Shown one piece after another: positions 38,128-47,943 of a stretch of DNA of 64,000 nucleotides. The stretch's first letter is position 1. Each line of letters opens with the position of its first letter. The position numbers and the translations under genes are program-made. Source of the DNA: Roseiarcus sp963730555 (GTDB lineage: Bacteria; Pseudomonadota; Alphaproteobacteria; Rhizobiales; Beijerinckiaceae); the NCBI GenBank assembly GCA_963730555.1, contig CAVSSS010000004.1, positions 124,001-188,000 on the forward strand, in the 5' to 3' direction. The notes under the pieces are model-generated. The model saw only the letters and a list, made by a program, of their open reading frames with translations, was not told the DNA's origin and made no database searches.

Positions 38128-38658
38128 TTAGCTCTTGGGTCGGAAGGCCGTGCAGAACTCGGGGTTCGTATCGAGCCGCGCGCCGCCGATGAGGTCGATG
38201 CAATAGGGCACGGCGGCGAACACCGCGTCGAGGCAGGTGCGGATCGCCGCCGGCTTGCCGGGCAGATTGATGAGGAGGCTCGAGCCGCGCGTGCCGGCGA
38301 CCTGGCGTGACAGAATCGCGGTCGGGACCTCGGCGAGGCTCTTGAGCCGCATCAGTTCGCCGAAGCCAGGCAGCAGTCGGTCGCAGACAGCTTCCGTCGC
38401 TTCTGGGGTCACGTCGCGCGGCGCGGGTCCGGTGCCCCCTGTCGTGAGAATGAGCGGGCAGCGGGCGTCGTCGGCGAGCGCAATCAGCGCCGCTTCGATC
38501 GCCGGCCGCTCGTCGGGAACGAGGCGCCGCTCCGGCCGCCAGGGCGTCGCCAGAAGCTCCTTTAGCGCCGCCTCGATGCCCGGGCCGCCCTTGTCCTCAT
38601 AGACGCGGCGCGAGGCGCGATCGGAAATGGTGACGACGCCGATGGGAATGTCAGCCAT
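38128..38658 (-). CDS. mog: Molybdopterin adenylyltransferase
   Basis: The protein has 176 residues when started at ATG 38658 (ADIPIGVVTISDRASRRVYE). The frame is open further upstream without family similarity. It is a MogA/MoaB fold: PLILTTGGTGPAPRDVTPEA contains the TTGGTG nucleotide motif, and LINLPGKPAAIRTCLDAVFA and PYCIDLIGG close the domain. It adenylates molybdopterin before Mo insertion. It is flanked by proA and SulP on the same strand, with its own terminator, so it is probably a single-gene unit or the end of one. Confidence 0.9.
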   Translation of the reverse strand: MADIPIGVVTISDRASRRVYEDKGGPGIEAALKELLATPWRPERRLVPDERPAIEAALIALADDARCPLILTTGGTGPAPRDVTPEATEAVCDRLLPGFGELMRLKSLAEVPTAILSRQVAGTRGSSLLINLPGKPAAIRTCLDAVFAAVPYCIDLIGGARLDTNPEFCTAFRPKS

Positions 38659-38785
38659 GGGGCGCTTAAGCTCGCGACTCGAGATCCTTGAAGCCGCGCG
38701 AGGCGTCGGCGACGCCTGCATGCAGCTTCGACGCAACATAGCGCCGTTTTGGCAACGGCAAAAATCGAGTTCGCGAGAGCCCGCG

Positions 38786-40498
38786 TCAATCTGGGCCGGA
38801 CCCGGCCAGCGCGTCGATCGCCTCTTGCACGCTGCGGAAGACGTGATCGCGGCCAAGAAGCGTGAACAATCCGAGCCGGGCGAAGCTCTGCTGCGCGCGG
38901 AGCAATTCAAGCCGGGCGACGGCGACGTCGACGCCCCGGTTGCGCAGCCGATGAATGAGGTCGGCGAGCACCGTCGCGCCGGTATAGTCGATCTCGACCA
39001 ACGCGTTCGCCTCGATCACGATCAGCTTGCTCGGCGGATTCTCGTTGACAAAGCGCTCGATGGCCCCACGAAAATTATAGGCGTTGAGAAACGACAGCGG
39101 CGCCTGCAGAGCGATCACCCGCGCGCCTGGAGTGAATTCGCCTTTCGTCTCCTTAACGTGAGGCCACCAGATCGACGTGCCGGGGATGCGCTCCAATTCG
39201 ACCGCCTGAGCGCGCGTCGTCGTCCACACGCCATGGAGCACCGATAGGAGCACACCGACGGCCACGCCCTCCTCGATGGGCAGCGCCAGAATCGCCAATG
39301 TGGTCGCAAGGATCAGCAAAAACTCCGCCCAGCTTCGCCTCCACACGTCGAGCATCACGCCCACATGCACGAGGCGCATCGCGACGAAGAGGAGAACGCC
39401 CGCCAACGCGGCAGAAGGCACGTGGGCGAGCGCTTGGCCCGCAAACAGGAGAACGCCCATTGTCCCCGCAGCCGAGACTAAGCCCGCGAGCTGTGAGGTG
39501 CAGCCCGCGTCCGCGGCGACGGTCGTCGAGGGAGGGCTTGCGTCAACCGGGAATGCGCCGACGAGACCAGAGAACACGTTGGCCGCTCCGACGCCGATGA
39601 AGTCCCGATTAACGTCCGGACCGTCCGCGCTATTGGGGAAAGCCCGTGTCGTCGCCGCCGTCTGCACCATCACGACCAACGCAATGAGCACGGCGAGCGG
39701 CGCGACGATGTAAAGCTGGTCCCACGAGATCATTGGCAGTGAAAGATGAGGCGCCGCGCCGGCGATGGATCCGAGCATCGCCACTCCCTTGGCGTCGAGA
39801 CCGAACATGACCGCCGCCAATCCGGAGAGGCAAAGGCCAATCAGCGCCCCTGGAAAGCGCGGACTTATGGCTTCCCCCGCGAACATGATTGCGAGCACGC
39901 CCAAGCCGATCGCCAGTGTCCACGGATTGGCCGCCTGAGCTCGCTCGACGAGGGACAAGGCCTGCTCGGCGAGCGCGCCTTTTGAGGGCGCGAGGCCGAG
40001 CACCGACGATGCTTGCGAAACAAGAATATGGCCGGCGATGCCTACAAAGAAGCCGGTCGTCACCGGAATGGACAAAAGATCAGCGATGAAGCCTAAGCGC
40101 AGCGCGCCCGCGCAAACAAGGATCAGTCCGACCATGACGCTGAGCGCCGCCGCGGCCGCAGCGTAATGGGTCGGTCCGACCGCCGCGAGCATAGCCAGCG
40201 CGCCCGCGAAGATTGGCGCGATGGTCGAATCCGCCCCCACCGAAAGCCGCCGGCTGTCGCCGAACAGAGCAAACCCAATCGCGGCCGCGATCAGGGCAAA
40301 CAGGCCGATCTGGGGTGTGAAGTTCGCGAGGCGAGCGGTCGCCATCTGCGAGGGAATGGCGATGGCAGCCAGCGTCAGGCCGGCGACGACGTCGGCGCCG
40401 AGGTCGCGGGGACGCCAGCCAGCGAATGACCGCAGGATGAACCAGGGAGAACCGGCGCCCGCGGGCGCGGTGGATATTTCCTTTGCTGGCTGCGTCAC
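38786..40498 (-). CDS. SulP-family anion transporter with STAS domain
   Basis: The 570-residue protein has about 12 membrane helices and a cytoplasmic STAS domain (about 450-560). The N-terminus GADVVAGLTLAAIAIPSQMA and the later SVGADSTIAPIFAGALAM fit the SulP core. The helix pair FIGVGAANVFSGLVGAFPVD and SPPSTTVAADAGCTSQLAGL also fits. The STAS part is SKLIVIEANALVEIDYTGAT. Family members carry sulfate, bicarbonate or other anions; the substrate cannot be assigned. Sulfate would fit the neighbouring molybdenum-cofactor gene only loosely. Confidence 0.88.
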   Translation of the reverse strand: MTQPAKEISTAPAGAGSPWFILRSFAGWRPRDLGADVVAGLTLAAIAIPSQMATARLANFTPQIGLFALIAAAIGFALFGDSRRLSVGADSTIAPIFAGALAMLAAVGPTHYAAAAAALSVMVGLILVCAGALRLGFIADLLSIPVTTGFFVGIAGHILVSQASSVLGLAPSKGALAEQALSLVERAQAANPWTLAIGLGVLAIMFAGEAISPRFPGALIGLCLSGLAAVMFGLDAKGVAMLGSIAGAAPHLSLPMISWDQLYIVAPLAVLIALVVMVQTAATTRAFPNSADGPDVNRDFIGVGAANVFSGLVGAFPVDASPPSTTVAADAGCTSQLAGLVSAAGTMGVLLFAGQALAHVPSAALAGVLLFVAMRLVHVGVMLDVWRRSWAEFLLILATTLAILALPIEEGVAVGVLLSVLHGVWTTTRAQAVELERIPGTSIWWPHVKETKGEFTPGARVIALQAPLSFLNAYNFRGAIERFVNENPPSKLIVIEANALVEIDYTGATVLADLIHRLRNRGVDVAVARLELLRAQQSFARLGLFTLLGRDHVFRSVQEAIDALAGSGPD

Positions 40499-40511
40499 CT
40501 CATTTCCGCCG

Positions 40512-41506
40512 TCACGCGCCGAAGCGCTGCCGATAGTCCTGCGGACTCACGCCCTGGAGTCGCATAAAACTTCGCCGCATCGTCTCTTCCGAGCCGAACC
40601 CGCAGCGCGCCGCGATCCGCTTGCCGGGCAGGCGAGTCTCAGCGAGGAACTGGCGCGCCGCCTCGACGCGCAGCCGCTCGATCGCGCGCGCCGGAGTGAG
40701 GCCCGTCGCCTCGCGATAGCGGCGCACGAACGTGCGCTCGCTCATGGCTGCCTGCGCGGCGAGTCGGAGAGCGGCAGGTCCTCGGCGAGGTGTTCCATGA
40801 GCCAGCCGTTCAGATCGGCGAAATGGTCATCGGCCGACTGCAACGAGAGCGCCGCGCTGAATTGCGCCTGTCCCCCCGGCCGCTTGAGAAACACCACTAA
40901 GTAGCGCGCGACAGCCAGCGCAATCGCCCGCCCCAGGTCCTCTTCCACAAGCGCCAGCGACAAGTCGATGCCGGCCGTCACGCCGGCCGAGGTCCACATG
41001 GGGCCATCGTGCACAAAGATCGGATCGGGCTCCACCGTCACGTCTGGATGGAGCCGGCGCAGCAAATCGCAATATTCCCAGTGCGTGACCACGCGGCGCC
41101 GATCGAGGAGGCCCGTTGCCGCAAGCAGGAATGCGCCGGTGCAGACCGAGGCCGTCCGCCGCGCGGCTCCGGCGCGGAGCTTAAGCCATTCGACCAAGGT
41201 CGCATCCTCGGCGCCGCGTATGGCGCCCTGTCCGCCAGCCACGATCAAAGTGTCGAGCGGCTCGGCCGGGTCCGGCAGCGGATCGGTTAAGAACGCCAGT
41301 CCCGACGTCGCTCGCACCTCAGCGCCTTCAGGGGCGACCACCCGGATTCTGTAAGGCGAGGGCGCGCTGGGCCTATCGGCCTGGTCGTTGGCCGCGGCGA
41401 ACACCTGGACCGGTCCGGCCACGTCCAGGAGCTGAACGTCCGGGAAGGCCAGCACTTCGACCCGCCGCGGCGCGATTGGCGGGATTTGTGGGGCGTTTGG
41501 CGACAT
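40512..41506 (-). pseudogene. GlxA-type regulator (DJ-1/PfpI + AraC HTH), one frameshift
   Basis: The N-terminal DJ-1/PfpI-like domain reads VEVLAFPDVQLLDVAGPVQV, TLIVAGGQGAI and SVCTGAFLLAATGLLDRRRV. It is followed by DDHFADLNGWLMEHLAEDLPLS and a premature stop near 40742. Restoring one base near 40757 gives ALAAQAAMSERTFVRRYREA and the AraC helix-turn-helix ending PQDYRQRFGA. The product would be about 330 residues, the normal GlxA length. Such regulators usually control genes for nitrogenous or sulfur compounds. It is divergent from the two-gene unit that follows (41569 and 42167), which it may control. The start at ATG 41506 gives a reasonable N-terminus. Confidence 0.82.
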
Positions 41507-41568
41507 TGTCAAACCGTGCCCGCCTAAATTGGCCATGTCGAGTTTAATCCAAACCAAGGAGCCTTGAG

Positions 41569-42124
41569 ATGTCCATCTTTGAAATCCAGACGATCGACAG
41601 CGCCCGCGAAGGGTCCAAAGCGCCACTGGAGAAATTGCTGCAGATCTTCGGCATGGTCCCGAACGTGGCCGGAATCATCGCCAATTCGCCGGTTCTGGCC
41701 AACATGTTTGTTCCACTGTTCCAGGGCGTGCACAGCGGAACCTTCACCGAAGCCGAGATCCAGACCCTGCTTCTGACCAATGCGGTTACGAACAGTTGCG
41801 CCTGGGCGGTCGCCTTCCACAGTTATCTTGCGCTCCAAGCGGGCCTTACTCCTGCTGACGTGCAGGCGATCCGCGAGCGCCGCGCGCCGCGGGAATTGCG
41901 TTACGCGGCCCTCTCGGCTTACGCCCGCGCGCTCATCGAAAAGCGAGGCCACGTCAGCGATGCGGCGGTTACGGCGCTCCTCTCGGCTGGCTTCAAACCG
42001 GACCAGGCGCTGGAGGCGCTGGCGGTCAGCGCCGCCTCCACGATCACCAACTATACCCTGAACATCGCCCGAGCCGCCGCTCGAACCGATGTTCCAGGAA
42101 TACACCTGGCGCGAGGCGGCCTGA
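41569..42124 (+). pseudogene. Carboxymuconolactone decarboxylase/AhpD-like protein, frameshift near end
   Basis: The helical AhpD-like protein has about 185 residues. LEKLLQIFGMVPNVAGIIAN leads in; the active-site helix reads NSCAWAVAFHSYLA, with one Cys and the His but with Ala in place of the usual second Cys of CxxC. After NYTLNIA an extra C near 42069 breaks the frame; dropping it gives EPPLEPMFQEYTWREAA and a stop at 42122-42124, an expected family ending. The loss affects only the last 18 residues. It is followed 43 bases later by the DJ-1 gene, so they are probably co-transcribed. The lost resolving Cys suggests it is not a peroxidase. Confidence 0.8.
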
Positions 42125-42166
42125 GGCCGCTGCGGTAGCTCCCTCTCCAACAACACGGAGGACGAC

Positions 42167-42886
42167 ATGATCCCCAACACCGTTCACCTGAATATCGGGT
42201 CGCTCTTGTTCGAGGACCTCGACCAGACCGACCTGACGGGGCCGTTCGAGGTGCTCTCCCGTCTTCCCAACGCCACCCACCGCATCTATGCGAAGTCCAC
42301 CGACTCGGTGCGCGACATGATGGGGCTCCGCATCACGCCGGACGCGACGCTTGCGGAGGCGCCGCAGCTCGACATCCTGCACGTCCCCGGCGGGCGCGGC
42401 CAGGAGGCTCTGATGGAGGATGAGGAGGTCCTCGGCTGGCTGCGGAGCCGAGCAGAAGGCGCGAAGAAGGTCCTTTCGGTTTGCACGGGCGCGCTGCTCT
42501 GCGGCGCGGCGGGTCTTCTTCGGGGAAAAAGGGCGACCACGCACTGGGCGTCTTTCCACCTCCTGCCCTGGTTCGGCGCGATACCGGTGGACGAGCGCGT
42601 TGTGGTCGAGGGGAAATGGATCTTCGCCGCCGGCGTCACGGCGGGAATTGACGGGGCCCTTCGGCTCGCCGCGGAAGTGCGCGGCGTCCCCGCCGCACAG
42701 CGCATCCAGCTCGACATCGCCTATGCGCCGGAGCCTCCCTTTCAGAGCGGGACGCCGCAAACAGCGCCCCGCGAGATTTTGGAAGGGGCGCGTCGAGACG
42801 TGGCCGAGTTGATCGCGCGGCGCGAAGCGAGCGCGCGTCGGGCCTCAGCCAGGCTTGGCGTCGCTGGGCTTCATGAAAGGGCTTAA
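42167..42886 (+). CDS. DJ-1/PfpI family protein (isonitrile-hydratase-like)
   Basis: The 239-residue enzyme has a class I glutamine-amidotransferase-like fold. LLFEDLDQTDLTGPFEVLSR, LDILHVPGGRGQEALMEDEE and VLSVCTGALLCGAAGLLRGK place the nucleophile Cys in the CTGA elbow. THWASFHLLPWFG and FAAGVTAGIDGALRLAAEVR follow. The D-x-TGP and CTGA-LL features match the isonitrile hydratase (InhA) group, which converts isonitriles to N-formamides. It is intact and preceded by GGAGGACGAC. The DJ-1 domain of the divergent GlxA-type regulator is related in sequence, a common pairing. Confidence 0.82.
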   Translation: MIPNTVHLNIGSLLFEDLDQTDLTGPFEVLSRLPNATHRIYAKSTDSVRDMMGLRITPDATLAEAPQLDILHVPGGRGQEALMEDEEVLGWLRSRAEGAKKVLSVCTGALLCGAAGLLRGKRATTHWASFHLLPWFGAIPVDERVVVEGKWIFAAGVTAGIDGALRLAAEVRGVPAAQRIQLDIAYAPEPPFQSGTPQTAPREILEGARRDVAELIARREASARRASARLGVAGLHERA

Positions 42887-42930
42887 GGCGGTGTTAAAGG
42901 AAAGGTTCGCTTTGCGCCCGTCGCCTATCG

Positions 42931-43341
42931 TCAGCTCGGGCGCGTCGCGAACTCGACCCGGATGCCGCCGGGTATGGCGCAGATGAAGTGATGTGTGGTC
43001 GAGCCAGGGCGGACAGGCTCCGGGTTAAACTCGAGAACGACGCCGGGATGGTTGCGGACGCGCTCGTGGACCGTCGCGAGCGCCGCCTCGTCAGCCACCG
43101 CGAGCGCGAGATGGTGCAGGCCGATATTGGTCTTGCGGTTGAAAGCGACCGCGTTTCCAGGATCCGTGACACGCCAGATCGTGAGGGTCACGGTCCCATC
43201 GGAGACGAACACGGCCGGATAGGCGTCGTTCCGAGCGACTTCCTTGAAACCCAGAGTCCCGCAGAAGAAACTCGTGACCTCCTCGAGGTCGCGAACGGCA
43301 AGGCCGACGTGGTGCACGCCGTGGGTCAGAGCGTCGGTCAA
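42931..43341 (-). CDS. VOC-family (glyoxalase/dioxygenase fold) protein
   Basis: The 136-residue protein has two beta-alpha-beta-beta-beta modules. The first starts GVHHVGLAVRDLEEVTSFFC and the second GLHHLALAVADEAALATVHE. The end, THHFICAIPGGIRVEFATRP, supplies the metal-ligand Glu, and the His in each HHVGL/HHLAL position provides others. It could be a glyoxalase, dioxygenase or resistance-type protein; the substrate is unknown. It lies between the DJ-1 gene and the EamA transporter on the minus strand. Confidence 0.8.
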   Translation of the reverse strand: MTDALTHGVHHVGLAVRDLEEVTSFFCGTLGFKEVARNDAYPAVFVSDGTVTLTIWRVTDPGNAVAFNRKTNIGLHHLALAVADEAALATVHERVRNHPGVVLEFNPEPVRPGSTTHHFICAIPGGIRVEFATRPS

Positions 43342-43455
43342 AGTCTTGTCCTTTCAAGTTTGCGACTCGAGATCCCAGAAGCCCCAGATCGCAAACCGAT
43401 ATGAGACCGATCTGCCAATCGACCTATCCCGGTCAACGGACTCGCGTTCACGGGT

Positions 43456-44526
43456 TTACCCGTGCTCATGGCGATGATGCAGGTCGGGGTAGTGCGGGTG
43501 TTGATGCCGAAGCGGCTCATGCCTATGCCAGTGAGAATGCGGCTCCGTCACCGGCCCTTCGTGAGTATGGCGATGATGGTCGTCGTGGACATGGGCATGT
43601 TCGTGCTCGATCGCCTCGTGCGTATGGTCATGGGCGTGGCGTTCGGTCAGATGCATCCAGACGCCGAACGCCATCAACAATCCGGCAAGGACGAGTTGCG
43701 GCGTGATCGGCTCATGGATGAGGGCGATCGCGATGACTGCGCCAAGGAACGGGGCGAGCGAGAAATAAGCGCCGGTCCGAGCGGCGCCGAGATGGCGCAG
43801 CGCCAGCACAAACAGCACGAGACTCAAGCCGACGCCGCAGAATCCGACGGCGAGCGCCGCACCTGCCGTGGCCGTCGACGGCAAGCGCGCCCCGAGAAGC
43901 AACGCGAGCATGAGATTCACGCTTCCAGCCGCGACGCCCTTGATGAGCGCGATGACGACAGGGTCCGCCGCTGAAAGCCTTCGGGTCAGGTTGTTGTCAA
44001 TTCCCCATGCGAGGCAGGCCGCGGCGATCAACAGGCCGCCTTCGTCGATACGAACGCCTTGCCCTTGCCAGGACAGCGCAACCGCGCCGGCAAGGATGGA
44101 AGCCGCGCCGAGGAGCAGCCTACGGTCGACATTCTCCCTAAAGACGACCCAAGCGATCCCCATGGTCGCCAGTCCCTCGAGATTGAGGAGAAGGGATCCC
44201 GATGCAGCGGAAGTGTGAGCGAGCCCGAGCATCAGGAACAGCGGTCCCATGATTCCGCCGAACGCGACGATCGCGATCATCCAGGGCGCATCAGCACGCC
44301 GCAACGACGCCTCAGAACTCCGAACGCCGATGATAGAGCCAATCGCTTGGCCGATCATGAGGCCGACGCCCGCCCCCAGATAGAGAAGGCCGGCCAAAAG
44401 CTGGGGATCGATCGAGCCGACAAGCAGTTTTGCGAACGGGGTCGACGCCCCGAACAAGACGGCGGACGCCAGCGCGAGGGGAACGCCCGGCCAACGAGAA
44501 TTACGGGTCGAAACGCTCGTGGACAT
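43456..44526 (-). CDS. EamA/DMT-family exporter with histidine-rich C-terminal tail
   Basis: The 356-residue protein has ten predicted helices in two EamA repeats (VPLALASAVLFGASTPFAKL at the start; LSLVLFVLALRHLGAARTGA in the second). After the last helix, about residues 295-356 are nearly half His with Asp and Glu: HAHDHTHEAIEHEHAHVHDD, then HWHRHEPLRHQHPHYPD. Typical EamA proteins end without such a tail. The tail should bind Zn, Ni or Co at the membrane face, so metal or metal-complex export or metal-sensing gating is likely. No metal regulator is adjacent. Confidence 0.85.
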   Translation of the reverse strand: MSTSVSTRNSRWPGVPLALASAVLFGASTPFAKLLVGSIDPQLLAGLLYLGAGVGLMIGQAIGSIIGVRSSEASLRRADAPWMIAIVAFGGIMGPLFLMLGLAHTSAASGSLLLNLEGLATMGIAWVVFRENVDRRLLLGAASILAGAVALSWQGQGVRIDEGGLLIAAACLAWGIDNNLTRRLSAADPVVIALIKGVAAGSVNLMLALLLGARLPSTATAGAALAVGFCGVGLSLVLFVLALRHLGAARTGAYFSLAPFLGAVIAIALIHEPITPQLVLAGLLMAFGVWMHLTERHAHDHTHEAIEHEHAHVHDDHHRHTHEGPVTEPHSHWHRHEPLRHQHPHYPDLHHRHEHG

Positions 44527-45112
44527 GGGTCCAACTCTAGCGCACGTTTGGGCTCGGGCGGTCGAACGCGACGGGGGCGCCGATAATTCTGGGTGTCAAG
44601 ACAATTTTGGTCGGACGACAATTGATTGCAGAAAATCAGAAAGCGCGCTACACTCGTCCCCATGAACGATCCTCTGCACGCCAGGACCGCCGGCGCCCGT
44701 TCCGGCGCCGCCCGCCGCCACAAAGGGCGCGAGAAATTTTCTTTGCGGAAAACCCCGCGCAACCCATTGAAAAGTCTAGATTTCGGACGAGAGAATCCAA
44801 GGAAATCCAAGGAAATCCAATAGCCCCGAACGGCGCATTTCGCGGCGAAACGGCCACCGTCCAAGAAAACCCAAATCCGGATCGACCGACCGACCGACTC
44901 CATCTATATACAAAGCGCCTTAGCACGCCGCCTCGGCGGGAGACCCGCATAGTCCCAAAACCCGCTTTTTGACGACAGGGACGAGACCGCGCGGCCGAAC
45001 GAGCGGATTGGCATATGCTCGGCCGAATCCGCCGCCTGCCGCGTTATCGCCTTCGGCCCAATAAGCTGGGCAGGCGCTATGGTCCGCCGGGGTCCATCAC
45101 ACGGGTCAGTCG
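44527..45112. other. Divergent intergenic region containing the 270-bp repeat
   Basis: It lies between the divergently read EamA gene and DUF2937 gene. Nearly half is the repeat at 44610-44876. A run of GACC units (44881-44896) follows. The rest shows no gene. Confidence 0.6.
44610..44876 (+). repeat. Long dispersed repeat element, copy 1
   Basis: Matches the element at 59796-60070 in four blocks with the same order and spacing: GACGACAATTGATTGCAGAA; CATGAACGATCCTCTGC; AAAAGTCTAGATTTCGGACG followed by AGAGAATCCAAGGAAATCCA and a second GGAAATCCAA; and ACGGCCACCGTCCAAGAAAA. It includes two exact tandem GGAAATCCAA units (44801-44820). An ATG at 44662 opens a frame of 53 codons ending TAG 44821-44823, and a minus-strand frame reads YWISLDFLGFSRPK. 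Whether it is coding or a mobile non-coding element is unknown. Confidence 0.75.
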
Positions 45113-45640
45113 ATGTTGGCGCGCAGACTTGCCTTGGCCGTAGCCGTGCTGGCCGGACTGATCGGTTCGCAAGCGCCCGAATTCGCGCAACAATACCGCC
45201 AGCGTCTCGGCGGCGCGCTCGATGAGCTCAACCGGATCGTGGCCGAGTTCGACGCCGAAGTTCAGCAGCGGAACTTGACCCGCGCAGACGCACTGAAGCG
45301 GCTCGCGGACAATGCCGACCCCTTGGCGCGCGAGCGCGGCGTCGACATGGAGCACACGATCGAGCGCGCCCAGCTTCTCGACAAGGAGATTGAGGCCATA
45401 GCCTCGGCCGGTCCGCTCATGCGCCTCTACATCGTCGCGACGAACTTCGATCCTGAGGTCGCGCGCTCTACGCTCGACAACTACGAACCCGCCGAGCCCC
45501 TGTCGATCGGCGCTCTGACTGCCGGCGGCCTCGCGGCGCTTTGGGGATGGGCGGCCGCTCGCCTCATCGCGTGGCCGTTCAGCCGCCGCTCCCGTCTTCG
45601 CGGCGCAAGCGCGCGATCAGGGGCGGCAAAAGCCGGATAA
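45113..45640 (+). CDS. DUF2937 family membrane protein
   Basis: The 175-residue protein starts with a short signal-like helix (LALAVAVLAGLIGSQAPEFA), then QQYRQRLGGALDELNRIVAE, FDAEVQQRNLTRADALKRLA, an Asp/Glu-rich helical middle and a C-terminal membrane helix (SIGALTAGGLAALWGWAAAR). This matches the DUF2937 family of envelope proteins of unknown function. The last 20 residues are Ala/Arg/Ser rich and poorly conserved in such families. It is alone on the plus strand here. Confidence 0.75.
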   Translation: MLARRLALAVAVLAGLIGSQAPEFAQQYRQRLGGALDELNRIVAEFDAEVQQRNLTRADALKRLADNADPLARERGVDMEHTIERAQLLDKEIEAIASAGPLMRLYIVATNFDPEVARSTLDNYEPAEPLSIGALTAGGLAALWGWAAARLIAWPFSRRSRLRGASARSGAAKAG

Positions 45641-45673
45641 GCGGGCGCGGCTGCTCGGGCCGCTGCCTTGAAT

Positions 45674-47636
45674 TTACGTGAATTCGACCATGGCCGGATT
45701 GGCGGCGACTATTGAGGGGGTCACGCCCGTAAGCGTGAGGCTGTCGCCCCGCGTGTCGGTCATTGTCAGCCCGGATGCGCCCCTGGTGGCGTGGGCCATG
45801 ACGGCCGCCAGGTCCTCCGCCTGCGTCATGCCGGCCGTCAGATAGGAGAACGCCGACTTCGCCAGCTGGATCGAGTCCGGACTGACGCCCGAGGCGGAAA
45901 AGCCGTCGATCGTTTCCTTGCCGAAGCCTGCGCTGAAGATGAACTGCTCGGAGCCGCTGGTCGTCGCATCGATCGTCTCGACCGGATGGTAAGTGAGCGG
46001 ATCGCTGCCCGCGCCGACCGTCAGGGTTTCAGATCCGCCGCCTTGCGTGACCGTCTGGCTGGGGTCGTAGAGGACGAGCTTGTTTGCGTTCGAACTGAGG
46101 TTCAGATCATCTGCCTCGAGGTTTTCGTAACCGGAGCCGTAGAATGATTCGTACGTTGTGTAGGCCCTCCCCTGAACGTTCGAATAAGCGTATTCCGTCG
46201 GCGCGCCGGCGGCTGTCGCCACCTGGCTGTAGGTCAAGGCCGCGCCATTCGCCAGAGCGGCCGTCGACTGAGACGGGGTGAGCGCAAAATTGGCAGCCGT
46301 GAGCGGCACGAGTCCAAAGAGCGTGATAGAAAAATCGGCTGTAGTGTCGCCGGCCAGCGCGGCCTGAACGGTTGTGGTGTCGTTTGTCGGATTCAGCTGA
46401 TAGCGCACCTCAGCGCCGACGCCGTTGAACGGGGCGGAGCCGATGAAGGTGAAATTCTGAACGCCGGGGGTGACAATGTCACCGTCGATGCGGCTGAGAT
46501 CGATCACGTCCTTCGCCGGATCGAATGCGGTCACCAAGTCGCCGCCATCCCCAAGGGCGAGATAGGTAAGAATGTTCGCGCCCTGACCGCCGAACAGAAG
46601 TTGTTCGCCGTAACCACCGACGAAATTCGTCTCTCCGCTCGCGGCGCCCAAACCCGCCGAGGCAACGCCGTCGCCCAAGATCGTCACCGGCGCGGACCCA
46701 CTCGCCGCCGGTCCGCCGTAGGAGACCACATTCGCCGTTGGAGGGCCGGCCGCGACATAGGCCGCGAGGGCGTAGGTCGAATCGGTGGGATTCGAGAAGT
46801 CGACAGTCGTAAGCCCGGACACGGTCGCCATAATGCCAGGGAAATATTGGCCGAAGGTAGCGAATCCAACGTAGTTGTTCGTTATCGAAACATTGCTGAT
46901 CGTGTCACTCGCGTTCGAAGTTACTGCGGTTTCGAAGTTATATCCAGCGCCAATGCAGATAATTCCCTGTTACAGTCACACCGTCATTGTTGTTCCCACC
47001 CTCGTCCGTAATCCGCAACGCGGTGTTGGAAGCGCCCGCCATTCCGGCGTTTGACGTCTCGTCAAGGAAATTGTCGGTGATGGTGACGGGCCCCGTGGTA
47101 TCCGGGACATAGATCGCGTCGCCATGCGCTCCCGTGTTGTATCCCTGGCCTGAGAAGTAGTTGCCGGTGACAACGCCTTGCTGAATCGAGATCGCGTCCT
47201 CTGGCGAATTCAGAAATGTGTTGTCCTCTATTGTTATAGCCCCAGCGCCACTGATCCAGATATTCTTCTCGGTTGGCGATTTGCTGCCTGTAAAGGTATC
47301 GTTCTCTACTGTGGCGCCGCTATAGCTGCCCTGGTCTATGGCCCAAAAACTGCTCGTGTCGGTGAAACTGCTGTCTTTGATCGTGACATTGTCAGCGTCG
47401 ATAATCACCGTGGCGCTGCCAAAATTGATGCCGCTGAGCACCGCGCCGGCCTGATTGACATAAACGATGTTTGCGGATGGGGAATAATAGTAGGGCGCCT
47501 GGGTGTTTTGGGTGATTTTCGTAACGTCGAGCAGAGAGGACGTGGCGTATGGGTTGCCGGTCATGGTGTCGATGCCCGGCAAAACGGCGCCGGGATCGGC
47601 GTTGCGGATCGCTTGGATGTCTTCGGCGGTGATCAT
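45674..47636 (-). pseudogene. Secreted parallel beta-helix protein, one frameshift
   Basis: The gene reads as one protein of about 650 residues when an extra T near 46958 is dropped (GNYLH then GAGYNFETAVTSNA). The N-terminal half is a right-handed beta-helix: AGAVLSGINFGSATVIIDAD, NVTIKDSSFTDTS, ATVENDTFTGSKSPTEKNIW and VTITDNFLDE. The C-terminal half has GGYGEQLLFGGQGANILTYL and AFDPAKDVIDLSRID, the pattern seen at the end of RTX/type I secreted proteins. There is no N-terminal signal (MITAEDIQAIRNADPGAVLP), which fits type I secretion. The cargo could be a glycan lyase, hydrolase or matrix protein; it sits next to the exopolysaccharide/exosortase genes. Confidence 0.78.
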
Positions 47637-47943
47637 GCCATTGCGCCTCGGTCACGGCGGGAAAACCCGCCGGCCGATCAATAAATGACCGCCATTGTCA
47701 ACAACTGAACTCGACTGTTAAACTCCGATGAGTATGCGGTCTTTGCCGCCAGCCAAACTACTTGGAGGCGCCAGCTCTTGAGCATCGGCTCTTTTCTCGG
47801 ACTTTTTTCGCTCGAGATGGATCGCTCACCTCAAGGCGACAGCAAGCTACGCCCAAGGACCTCTCCTCGCGGCAGGCCGAAGCATCTTGCCGGCGCCTTC
47901 AGCATTGCAACAATAGTCTCCGAGCGCGTCTGCGCCTCTTGGA
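47637..47943. other. Intergenic region, nothing recognised
   Basis: This stretch of about 300 bases lies upstream of the beta-helix gene on the minus strand, so its promoter should be here. Two short plus-strand open frames (47762 and 47778) lack any recognisable pattern and are judged spurious. Confidence 0.5.

Noticed and set aside
44801..44820. Tandem GGAAATCCAA units considered as a CRISPR or iteron array
   Set aside because: Only two exact units occur without spacers; they belong to the larger dispersed element, and no cas or replication gene is near.
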